From NCBI GenBank assembly GCA_963812675.1, contig CAWEWR010000027.1, positions 174,126 through 238,125 of the forward strand: DNA of 64,000 nt, given 5' to 3'. The DNA comes from AP-15 sp963812675 (GTDB lineage Bacteria > Pseudomonadota > Alphaproteobacteria > ATCC43930 > CGMCC-115725). The number at the start of each line of letters is the position of its first letter. The first letter of the stretch is position 1. The position numbers and the translations under genes were made by a program. Below the pieces are notes generated by a model, which ran no database searches, was not told the origin of the DNA, and saw only the letters and a list, made by a program, of their open reading frames with translations. Positions 43,179-50,591 of this stretch are shown here, one piece after another.

Positions 43179-43937
43179 TCACTCGTCGGCGGGGAATGCG
43201 ACCTCGACCCGCCCGAGCGGGCCGAAATCGGCAACGATCCGCGTGCCGCGCTTGGTGAACACCATGCCGGTCCACGACCCGGTTGTGACAAAGGTGCCGG
43301 CCTTCGTGCCGCCGCGGCCGTTCATCAGATTGGCGAAGTCGACGAGGGCCGCGATCGGATCGCGGGCAGCGCCTGCGGCGCTGTCGGCAAACGGCTCGTC
43401 ATCCTCGGTTACCGTGATCGTGGTCTGGCCGAGGTCGAGCCTCTCCCAGTCCGGCACCGCCGTCCCGTAGACCAGCCCGCCATTCGAAAAATTGTCGGCC
43501 AGGATCGAGAGCCGGTCGAGCGAGCGGAAGTCCCCATAGCGGGAATCGACGACTTCGATCACCGGATGCAGCGCCGCTCCCGCGGTCACCTCGGCCCGAT
43601 CGTAACCCGCGGAGCGCGCCGGAAGATCGCGGCTCAGCCGAAAGGCGATCTCGGCCTCGATGCCGATGATCCTCAACTCGCTGGCGTCGTAGGATGCCGG
43701 GCTCTGACGAAGCATTCTCATCCAGATCGGAGCGCAGAACGCGGGGCCGGCCGCCGAGGCCGCGCCGACCTTCCACCCGCCGACAGTTTCGCCGAGCTGT
43801 CGCATGACCGCATCCTGGATCAGGTAGGCCTCGGCATCCGATTGCGGCCGGCAATTCTGCGGCAACTCGTGGAGAGGCGGCCCGCGCCGCGCCGCGCAAA
43901 GATGGCGGGCGGCTTCATCGATATGCTCGCTCAACAT
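43179..43937 (-). CDS. 2-keto-4-pentenoate hydratase-like (MhpD / FAH superfamily)
   Basis: Predicted 252 residues. It resembles MhpD: A-Y-L-I-Q-D-A-V and G-W-K-V-G-A-A-S-A near the N-terminus, I-G-I-E-A-E-I-A-F (metal-ligand Glu pair), V-I-E-V-V-D-S-R-Y, N-G-G-L-V-Y-G and N-L-M-N-G-R-G-G. It would hydrate a dienoate from aromatic meta-cleavage, or act on a similar keto acid. Upstream on the same strand is a class V aminotransferase, 37 bases away, but a pathway cannot be named. Confidence 0.85.
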   Translation of the reverse strand: MLSEHIDEAARHLCAARRGPPLHELPQNCRPQSDAEAYLIQDAVMRQLGETVGGWKVGAASAAGPAFCAPIWMRMLRQSPASYDASELRIIGIEAEIAFRLSRDLPARSAGYDRAEVTAGAALHPVIEVVDSRYGDFRSLDRLSILADNFSNGGLVYGTAVPDWERLDLGQTTITVTEDDEPFADSAAGAARDPIAALVDFANLMNGRGGTKAGTFVTTGSWTGMVFTKRGTRIVADFGPLGRVEVAFPADE

Positions 43938-43973
43938 CCCGGAAAGCTCCCGAACGGAGTGCGCTGTCCTATG

Positions 43974-45179
43974 TTACGCCGCCGGCACGAGATCGGACAG
44001 TACCGAGCCCAGGAACGCGACGGCAGCAGCGACGCCGCCGGCGCGGTGTGGAATTCCGGCGCGGTGCAGTCCCATCTCGACCCCCGCCAGGGTGCCGCAT
44101 AGCATCAAATCGTTGAAATGCCCGAGATGGCCGATGCGGAACACCTTGCCCCGCAATTTACCGAGACCGGTGCCGAGCGACATGTCGAAGCATTCGAGGA
44201 TGATCTCGCGCACCCGATCGGCGTCGAACCCGTCCGGAACGATGATCGCGGTCAGCGAGTTCGAGTGCTCGCGCGGCTCGGCGCACAGCACTTCGAGGCC
44301 CCAGCCGGCAACCGCCCGCCTCGTCGCCTCGGCGTGGCGAGCGTGGCGGTGGAAGACCGCCGGGAGCCCCTCCTCGTCAAGCAGCATCTTCAAGGCCTCG
44401 CGCAAGCCGTAAAGCAGGTTGGTTGCCGGCGTGTACGGGAAAAACCCGGTTCGGCCGGTTTCGAGCATCGCCTCCCAATCCCAGTAGGAGCGCGGCAGGC
44501 GCGCCGTCTTGTGCGCCGCCAGCGCCTTCTTCGAAACGGCGTTGAAGCCGAGCCCCGGCGGCAGCATCAATCCTTTCTGCGACCCGGCGACGGTCACGTC
44601 GACCTTCCATTCGTCGTGGCGGTAGTCGATCGAGGCGAGCGAGGAGATCGTATCGACCATGAACAACGCCGGATGATGGGCGCGGTCGATGGCCTCGCGG
44701 ATCTCCGCGATGCGGCTCGTCACCCCCGTCGAGGTCTCGTTGTGGACGACGCAGACCGCCTTGAGGCGATGCTCGCAGTCGGCGGTCAATTTCTCCTCGA
44801 CCAAGGCGGGGTCGACGCCGTGCCGCCAATCGCCGGGAACATACTCGACATCGAGGCCGAGCCGTGTCGCCATCTGATGCCACAGGGTCGCGAAGTGACC
44901 GGTCTCGAACATGATTACACGGTCGCCCGGCGACAGCGTATTCGAGAGCGCCGCCTCCCACGCCCCGGTCCCGGAAGAGGGGTAGATGACGACGGTGTCG
45001 CCGGTCTGAAACACCCGCTTCATGCCGGCGACGACCTCCTGCCCGAGTGCGGCAAACTCCGGCCCGCGATGGTCGATCGTCGGCATCGCAATCGCCTGCA
45101 ACACCCGGTCGGGCACATTGGTCGGCCCCGGGATCTGCAGGAAATGGCGTCCGGGATGCGTAGGGACTGTATTTTTCAT
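43974..45179 (-). CDS. Class V PLP aminotransferase (serine-glyoxylate / alanine-glyoxylate type)
   Basis: Predicted 401 residues. The start L-Q-I-P-G-P-T-N-V-P-D-R-V-L and the PLP Lys in V-A-G-S-Q-K-G-L-M-L-P-P-G are characteristic of the serine-glyoxylate aminotransferase family, as are H-N-E-T-S-T-G-V and the C-terminal R-I-G-H-L-G-H-F-N. It transfers an amino group to glyoxylate or a related keto acid. The ATG at 45179 is preferred over longer frames because the family starts at this point. It may be in an operon with the hydratase downstream. Confidence 0.92.
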   Translation of the reverse strand: MKNTVPTHPGRHFLQIPGPTNVPDRVLQAIAMPTIDHRGPEFAALGQEVVAGMKRVFQTGDTVVIYPSSGTGAWEAALSNTLSPGDRVIMFETGHFATLWHQMATRLGLDVEYVPGDWRHGVDPALVEEKLTADCEHRLKAVCVVHNETSTGVTSRIAEIREAIDRAHHPALFMVDTISSLASIDYRHDEWKVDVTVAGSQKGLMLPPGLGFNAVSKKALAAHKTARLPRSYWDWEAMLETGRTGFFPYTPATNLLYGLREALKMLLDEEGLPAVFHRHARHAEATRRAVAGWGLEVLCAEPREHSNSLTAIIVPDGFDADRVREIILECFDMSLGTGLGKLRGKVFRIGHLGHFNDLMLCGTLAGVEMGLHRAGIPHRAGGVAAAVAFLGSVLSDLVPAA

Positions 45180-45373
45180 CGCGGCGGGTTCCTTGCTCCT
45201 CGACACCCGAGTGTGGGCGCGAAACGCAATCCCGACAAGGCATGCGATCGTGCGATGCGGGCGAGCGCCGACCTCGGCTCGCCGGTGTCCACCTGTTTCG
45301 GCTGGAAATTTACAGGCGCCCCCATTCCGAAATTGGCGCCGACCAGGGGCGAGCGCGGTGTATCACCAGTCTC

Positions 45374-45485
45374 GCGTCCTTCGAGACGCGCCCGCCGGGC
45401 GCTCCTCAGGACGAGGTGGCCTTTGATGGCATTAAGAAAATTCCTCATCCTGAGGAAGCTGCGAAGCAGCTGTCTCGAAGGACGC
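45374..45485. repeat. Long inverted-repeat element, copy 1
   Basis: Left arm 45374-45416 and right arm 45443-45485, each 43 bases, are imperfect inverted copies (ends GCGTCCTTCGAGAC and CTCAGGA(C/T)GAGG). Inside each arm a further short palindrome appears: GCGCCC...GGGCGC on the left and AGCTGC...GCAGCT on the right. A 26-base spacer separates the arms. Copy 2 is at 47866-47976. Such elements are frequent in Bradyrhizobium-like genomes and resemble non-autonomous mobile repeats; no transposase is nearby. Confidence 0.8.
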
Positions 45486-45564
45486 ACTCCGCCGATCCAG
45501 GCAATCTGAATTGGCCCGGAATTAGAAGAAGGAGGAAAATCATGTCGCAGAAGTGGGGGTGCGG

Positions 45565-46494
45565 ATGATGCGGATGCTGATCGCGGCAGCGATCTTGCTG
45601 ATGCACGGACAACGGGCAGAGGCGTTGCTCCTTTGGAATTGGAGCTAAAGCGGCACTGGGGTTTCCGCTTCCGGCACCTTTACGACGAACGACGCGCGCG
45701 ACTACGTTCTTGAACAGCGCTATGCCGACGACGACAGGGCTAAGCTCCCGAGTCTCGCGACGGGGCTTTTGAGCACGGGCGTCAGCATCATCGTGGCAAC
45801 CAGCCAGCCTTCGATTGTCGCGAGCGCGCGGGTAACCAAAAGGGTGCCGGTGATCAGGCGGATGAATGATGACCCGGTCGTCGACGGCATGGCTCAGTCG
45901 CTGGCCCGGCCCGGCGGCAATATCACCGGCATCTATGCGATGACCGAAGAACTGAACGCGAAGCGGCTGTCTTTGCTCAAGGAAACGATGCCGTCGCTGC
46001 GTCGCGTCGGCGTCTTGTTGCAACCCGATTGGTCGAATGCGCAGCACGATTGGCAAGTTGCGCTCGCGGCGGCGCGACAGCTCAACCTCGATCTTCTCGC
46101 CTTGAACGTCCGCTCCAGCGAGGACATCGCCGCGGCATTCGAGCAGGCATCGGCGCAAAAGGTGGGCGGGATCATGACGTTCCGGAATCCCACGGTCGTG
46201 ACTTACCTCAAGCTGATTGCCGAGCTATGCCAACAGCACCGGCTCCCCGCCGTGTTCGACGCGCGCGAATACGTCGCGGCTGGCGGCTTGATGTCTTACG
46301 GACCGAATATCGATGCGATCTATCGCCAGCTGGCTACCTACGTGAGCAAACTTCTGCATGGGACGCCGGCCGGTGAACTGCCGATCGAGCAACCGACAAA
46401 CTTCGAGCTGGTGATCAATCTGAAGACTGCGAAGGCGCTTCGCTTGACGATCCCGCAGTCGATCCTCGCTCGCGCCGACGAGGTGATCGAGTGA
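45565..46494 (+). pseudogene. Broken ABC substrate-binding protein gene fused to the 5' end of another secreted-protein gene
   Basis: From 45565 the frame reads a signal-like start (M-R-M-L-I-A-A-A-I-L-L) and L-L-L-W-N-W-S, then a TAA stop at 45646-45648, then S-G-T-G-V-S-A-S-G-T-F-T-T-N-D. This stretch fits a PEP-CTERM-like secreted protein, not an ABC binding protein. At about 45690 it switches to D-Y-V-L-E-Q-R-Y-A-D-D, which begins inside the ABC_sub_bind (PF04392-type) domain and continues to a normal C-terminus (L-R-L-T-I-P-Q-S-I-L-A-R-A-D-E-V-I). The first ~90 residues of the binding protein are lost. No permease or ATPase is adjacent. Only the part after an internal start near 45769 could be translated. 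Confidence 0.75.
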
Positions 46495-46602
46495 CGATTA
46501 CCGACCGTAGTCAGCAAGATTTCTGTGACGTCGGTTTCACGACATTTAGGTCCGGCAATTGTCCGTCGTATTAATCAAGGATTTCGGTACGCTCGTCCTG
46601 TA

Positions 46603-46625
46603 GCCGGTCGGTTGTATCCGACCGG
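46603..46625. promoter_or_regulatory. Palindromic operator-like site
   Basis: Perfect 8-bp inverted repeat CCGGTCGG-N6-CCGACCGG, about 140 bases before the quinone oxidoreductase gene. A second CCGACCG half site follows within 20 bases. Could bind a dimeric repressor; no regulator gene is nearby. Confidence 0.35.
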
Positions 46626-46688
46626 TGCGATCCGACCGACGCCGAGCCCGAAGGGCGACCAGATCGGTTGTCCATCTGGGAAATGTCG

Positions 46689-46717
46689 GCTAAAAACTAT
46701 GCGTTGCTAAAAACTAT
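46689..46717 (+). promoter_or_regulatory. Direct repeat upstream of the oxidoreductase gene
   Basis: Two exact copies of GCTAAAAACTAT with 17-base spacing (46689-46700, 46706-46717), close to the expected promoter of the next gene and unusually AT-rich for the window. Fits an activator or repressor site. Confidence 0.4.
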
Positions 46718-46765
46718 ACGAAGACGTCGCCGCTTTCAACGATCCAGGTAACGGGAGGACAATCT

Positions 46766-47737
46766 ATGCGGGCGATGAGAGCAAGAGGGTTCAACGGTTA
46801 TGAAGATCTGAAGCTGGTTGATCTTCCGAAACCAGATGTTTCGGATGGCAAGGTGCTTGTGCGGATGACTGCCGCGGGCGCGACGCCTTTGGACCACACT
46901 ATCTTGTCTGGCCAATATCACGGAGCGAAGGCACCACTGGTTCTCGGGAACGAAGGAGCGGGCGTCGTAGAGGAAGCAGGCGGACCGGAGTTTCCGGCCG
47001 GTTCGCGGGTGATGTTCACCGGACCCTATGGTGTTTCAGAAGATGGGACCTACAGCGAATGGCTTGCTGTACGAAAGCAGCACCTTTGCCTGATACCTGA
47101 GGGTATCGATGACGTGAGCGCCGCAGGGATTCCAGTCGCGTATCTTACGGCGCAGATGACCCTCAGCCTCGCTGGTTTCCAAGCGGGCAAAACAGTGCTG
47201 GCGCCTGCAATCGGTGGATCGGTCGGTAACGCAGTGACGCAATTGGCGCGCGCCTTGGGTGCGAAGCACGCGATCTCAAGCACGACGAGTCACTCAAAGG
47301 CCATGGAGGCCAAGGCGCGCGGATTCAACGAGGTCATCGATGGCTCTTCCGAGACTCTAAGCGATGGAGTGCGCCGTATCACGGACGAGAACGGCGTAGA
47401 TATCGTGATCGATGCCATTGGAGGCGAAGTCTTCAGCGGGGCGCTGGCAACGCTTGCGCCCGGCGGCATCCTCATCACGCTTGGCTATTCAGCAGGCCGC
47501 AAAACGACCATCGATGTCACCGATGTGATCTGGAAGAGCGCCACGATCAAAGGTTTCCTGCTGTTCGCTCAGCCGCCCGCCGCTTGGGAGGAAGCGTGGA
47601 AGACCATCGTCCAACTGCTTCAATCCGGCGGGATCAAGCCAATCGTGGCTAAGACCTTCCCGCTGGACGAGGCGACGGACGCTCTGCGCTACCTTGTCGA
47701 GGAGCGCCCGTTCGGCAGGGTCGTCCTCACTATTTGA
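46766..47737 (+). CDS. Zinc-free medium-chain dehydrogenase, quinone oxidoreductase-like
   Basis: Predicted 323 residues with a GGGAGGA ribosome site. Groups with QOR/zeta-crystallin-like MDR: a GroES domain (V-L-G-N-E-G-A-G-V-V, conserved Glu), then a Rossmann domain with a G-G-S-V-G-N motif, and D-I-V-I-D-A-I-G-G. The structural-zinc Cys cluster is absent. It probably reduces quinones or enones with NADPH. Base composition looks lower in GC than its neighbours, and it sits between two inverted-repeat elements, so it may be a later arrival. Confidence 0.88.
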   Translation: MRAMRARGFNGYEDLKLVDLPKPDVSDGKVLVRMTAAGATPLDHTILSGQYHGAKAPLVLGNEGAGVVEEAGGPEFPAGSRVMFTGPYGVSEDGTYSEWLAVRKQHLCLIPEGIDDVSAAGIPVAYLTAQMTLSLAGFQAGKTVLAPAIGGSVGNAVTQLARALGAKHAISSTTSHSKAMEAKARGFNEVIDGSSETLSDGVRRITDENGVDIVIDAIGGEVFSGALATLAPGGILITLGYSAGRKTTIDVTDVIWKSATIKGFLLFAQPPAAWEEAWKTIVQLLQSGGIKPIVAKTFPLDEATDALRYLVEERPFGRVVLTI

Positions 47738-47865
47738 CGGTTTTGACAGCCTTCTCCGCCGTGAAGGCAAAAGCCTATAAGCCATGCACTACGGCCCGCG
47801 CCTCAGCCTCTCCGTGCAAATGTCAAGACTTTCGGGAAAAAACCTTGCCCCTGCACTGCTGTGTT

Positions 47866-47976
47866 GCGTGCTTCGAGACGCGCCTTTCAGGCGCTCCTCA
47901 GCATGAGGTAAGCCGATGATCGCGCTCGAAAATACCCTCATCCGGAGGAGGCGCGCAGCGCCGTTTCGAAGGACGC
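47866..47976. repeat. Long inverted-repeat element, copy 2
   Basis: Left arm 47866-47908, spacer 27 bases, right arm 47936-47976. The outer sequence matches copy 1 (CTTCGAGACG..., ...TCCTCAGxATGAGG). The inner palindromes are different but still pair: GCGCCT-TTC-AGGCGC on the left and GGCGC-GCA-GCGCC on the right. Confidence 0.8.
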
Positions 47977-48012
47977 ACCGACGCTTATCCCATTCACCTA
48001 CGCGCTCTAAGC

Positions 48013-48210
48013 TTAGGCGAGCCCGTAGAGCCTGGCGGCGTTGTCATGGGTCAGCTTTTGGCGCATCTCTGGCGGTAGATGCTTCATTTGGCGCTCGATT
48101 GCCGGACGCGAATTGGGGCCACACGCCGTCGGGGTGCGGGTAGTCGGAGGCCCACAGCAGGTGACCCTCGCCAAAGAAACGGGATCAGTGACGATCTGCC
48201 GCTTGAAGAG
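48013..48210 (-). pseudogene. Truncated duplicate of the amidohydrolase at 49030
   Basis: The sequence repeats the last ~200 bases of the amidohydrolase gene (T-H-D-N-A-A-R-L-Y-G-L at the end; R-P-A-I-E-R-Q-M-K-H before it). It has at least two single-base insertions that break the frame and a missing block of about 40 bases. It stops abruptly at 48210, where the CGCAATTGCC repeat begins four bases later. Confidence 0.8.
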
Positions 48211-48214
48211 GACA

Positions 48215-48333
48215 CGCAATTGCCATAATCGCATCGCATACTCTCGCGCATCGAGCCCGTCAGCGGGTGCAAAGTTGCGATTGAAGGAGTTGCTGATGCC
48301 TGATCTCGACCTGATAAAACAGGCGGAACAGGA
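48215..48333 (+). repeat. Dispersed repeat: leader plus start codons of an MPDLDLIKQ-type gene (copy 2)
   Basis: Same CGCAATTGCCATAATC opening and the same ATGCCTGATCTCGACCTG block as at 19778-19895, with nearly equal spacing. It abuts the truncated amidohydrolase duplicate. Confidence 0.65.
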
Positions 48334-48420
48334 AGCGCGGGACCGGCTCGCGCAACTCTCGCGCTTCGACCAGTATCGGATAGTCGAAGATTTGCTCCGC
48401 CGGTCCGCTTCACACCGTAG
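48297..48420 (+). pseudogene. Truncated DUF5681-like gene start
   Basis: Reads M-P-D-L-D-L-I-K-Q-A-E-Q-E-A-R-D-R-L and then diverges; the G-R-S-G-N-P-A-G-R-P core expected for the family is missing. The reading then runs antisense into the cupin gene. A GGAGTT site precedes the ATG, so a short peptide may still be made. The family assignment is moderate. Confidence 0.5.
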
Positions 48421-48865
48421 GCTGCCAGGGTCCGTCGATGAAAAAGGCTTCGTTTTCACCGGGCCACGGCGGCATCGTGGCGCCGATTGCGTTGAGGGGC
48501 TCGGGCCCGTCGCAGCGGAATTGAAAATGCGTGCCGGTCGGTATGGTCAGCGACACGCCGGGACCGAGCTCGGCGATTTCTTCCTGATCGCCGAGCTTGC
48601 GCCAGATGCGCCCTTTTCCCGAAACGATGTACCAGACTTCCTCGACCGTGCGATGCGCGACCGCCTTTGAGACAGCCTTTGGCGGCAGCGAAAACGCCGC
48701 AAGCCCGCCGCAGGGTAGCTGGCATAGCACCCGCACCTCGGAACCGTCCGGTGCAATCGCGTCAGGTTCGCTCGCGATGCGTTTGGTCTCAAAGCTCAAG
48801 GCGGTGCCCTTCTTTCGGTCGTTCGTCGAATGAGCCGGTGCGTCCTTCGCGGAGACTTCCAACAT
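48410..48865 (-). CDS. Cupin domain protein
   Basis: Predicted 151 residues (start ATG 48865; the frame extends further). The first cupin motif is recognised around A-H-R-T-V-E-E-V-W-Y-I-V-S-G-K-G-R-I (H and E as metal ligands), the second around P-G-V-S-L-T-I-P-T-G-T-H-F-Q-F-R (His ligand). A single small barrel, probably metal-binding; substrate unknown. It lies between the truncated duplicate and the intact amidohydrolase, so the pair cupin/amidohydrolase may have been duplicated together in part. Confidence 0.82.
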   Translation of the reverse strand: MLEVSAKDAPAHSTNDRKKGTALSFETKRIASEPDAIAPDGSEVRVLCQLPCGGLAAFSLPPKAVSKAVAHRTVEEVWYIVSGKGRIWRKLGDQEEIAELGPGVSLTIPTGTHFQFRCDGPEPLNAIGATMPPWPGENEAFFIDGPWQPTV

Positions 48866-49029
48866 TTCTCGCTTTTCCGGCGAAAGCCGGGATCCATCCC
48901 TCACGGGCGCCTGCGCCTCAGGCCATCGTAGTGGATTACCCACGGCGGAGGGTTCCTATTAATGAGTGCAGGGTTCGTGCAACGGAGCGATGGGCCCCGG
49001 CTTGCGCCGGGGAAGCGAGAACGCGCCGA

Positions 49030-50169
49030 TCACGGCAGTCCGTAGAGCCTGGCGGCGTTGTCATGGGTCAGCTTTTGGCGCTTCTCGGGCGGCAGGTTCT
49101 TCATCTGGCGCTCGATTGCGGCGCGCGAATTGGGCCAGACGCTGTCGGGGTGCGGGTAGTCGGAGGCCCACAACAGGTGACCCTCGCCGAAGAACGGGAT
49201 GAGCGACATCGCCGCCTCGTCCTCCTGAAAGGTCGCGTAGATCTGCCGCTTGAAGAGCTCGCTGGGCTTCGTTTCGAGCGCGCTGCCGCCCTTGTCGGCC
49301 CAGAACTCCTTGGCTTCCCACAGCCGCCAATGGCGGTAGTCGAGCTCCTGCACGAGCCAGGGCAGCCAGCCCGTGCCGGCCTCGGCCATAACCATCTTTA
49401 GCCGCGGATGGCGCTCCAGAATACCCCAAGCGAACAGGTCGACAAACGGTTCAAGAAAATTGTTGAGGAAGCCCTTGGTATTCTCGAACACGCTGGCGGC
49501 CTTGCCGGCGGCGCGGCTACCCGGCACCGGCAGGAACACAGTAATGTGCCAGGACAGGATGATGCCGGTCTCTTCGAGCAAGGACCACAGCGGCTCCCAG
49601 CCCGGGTCGTCGAGTTTCGGTTGGATGTTGGCGATCATCAGATTGACCTGGCGCACGCCGCCTTTGGCGACGAGGCGCGACAGCTCGGCCAGCGCCTTGT
49701 CCGGCGTTTCCGGCAGCATCGGCACGCCGATGAGGCGCTGCGGCGCCGCCGCGCAAAATTCCAGCAGCCAGTCGTTGTAGACGCGGTAGCACGCCTCGCG
49801 CAGCATCGGATCCTCGGTCGAGATCTGGAAGATCGGCCCGAAAATGACCTGCAACTCGACCCCGTCGCGGTCCATGTCCTCAAGCCGCAACTCGGCGACC
49901 GCCGGGCGCCGGGCGCTCTGGTCGTAGATTTGCGCGCGGTCGAAGGCGTTGTAGAGCGGCTTGATCGGCCGCGCGCCGTCGGTCGCAGTCTGCTTTCCGG
50001 ACCAGCTGCCCCAGACCTTGCCGTCGCAGATCCACACGGCCTGGCCGTCGCGCTCCTCGATACGAGGCGCCCGATCGAGCAACGCGGCCGGCAGGCGCGT
50101 CAGCCACAAATCCGCCGGCAATTGCCCGAGATCCATATGGTCGTCGCACGAGATCAGCCGTTCCGCCAT
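49030..50169 (-). CDS. Amidohydrolase family (ACMSD-like, Amidohydro_2) protein
   Basis: Predicted 379 residues with an AGGAGGA site before the ATG. The start I-S-C-D-D-H supplies the first metal ligands (D-x-H type). Later, S-W-H-I-T-V-F, H-P-R-L-K-M-V-M-A-E-A-G, and W-A-S-D-Y-P-H-P-D are the His and Asp ligands of the ACMSD/decarboxylase subfamily. It may decarboxylate or hydrolyse an aromatic acid derivative. A decayed copy of its 3' end lies 1 kb downstream. Confidence 0.88.
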   Translation of the reverse strand: MAERLISCDDHMDLGQLPADLWLTRLPAALLDRAPRIEERDGQAVWICDGKVWGSWSGKQTATDGARPIKPLYNAFDRAQIYDQSARRPAVAELRLEDMDRDGVELQVIFGPIFQISTEDPMLREACYRVYNDWLLEFCAAAPQRLIGVPMLPETPDKALAELSRLVAKGGVRQVNLMIANIQPKLDDPGWEPLWSLLEETGIILSWHITVFLPVPGSRAAGKAASVFENTKGFLNNFLEPFVDLFAWGILERHPRLKMVMAEAGTGWLPWLVQELDYRHWRLWEAKEFWADKGGSALETKPSELFKRQIYATFQEDEAAMSLIPFFGEGHLLWASDYPHPDSVWPNSRAAIERQMKNLPPEKRQKLTHDNAARLYGLP

Positions 50170-50215
50170 TTTGTCCTCCTCACCCCGACCGTAGTGCCCG
50201 GTGTTTTATCACATT

Positions 50216-50509
50216 TCACGGCGGGTTGTGACGCGTTTGCGCCTCGGCGAGGGCTCCGCGGTGCAGCCAAGTCACCGACGCGAATGCGCCGAACCACGAC
50301 CCCGTTGCGGCAAACAGGACATAGACCGCGTTCTCGGTGTAGCTGATGACCGCGAACGCCGACAGCAAATACCAGATGGCGCTCCAGTTCGCCGCCCGGA
50401 ACCGTCGCCTTCCGCTCACCGCCGCATTGAAGAATACATAAGCCGCATCCGTAGCGGCGGTGGACGCAAGCACGCCCAAAGCGATGAGGGGGTGGACGCC
50501 AAGGATCAT
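50216..50509 (-). CDS. Small membrane protein
   Basis: Predicted 97 residues from the ATG at 50509 (GGAG site seven bases upstream). About three hydrophobic segments: P-L-I-A-L-G-V-L-A-S-T-A, Y-L-L-S-A-F-A-V-I, and Y-V-L-F-A-A-T-G-S-W-F-G-A-F-A-S-V. Not recognised. It is divergent from the large oxidoreductase gene. Confidence 0.6.
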   Translation of the reverse strand: MILGVHPLIALGVLASTAATDAAYVFFNAAVSGRRRFRAANWSAIWYLLSAFAVISYTENAVYVLFAATGSWFGAFASVTWLHRGALAEAQTRHNPP

Positions 50510-50591
50510 AACAGGGCTCCGTGGGTTTGGACTCGTCGTTTGGTCTCGATAGCGGTTGACGCATGTCCGCGTACCCGCGTCTGATGAGCGC

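Noticed and set aside
47740..47775. GCCTTC/GAAGGC hairpin after the oxidoreductase gene as a terminator
   Set aside because: Short stem with mismatched surroundings and no T-run on either strand.
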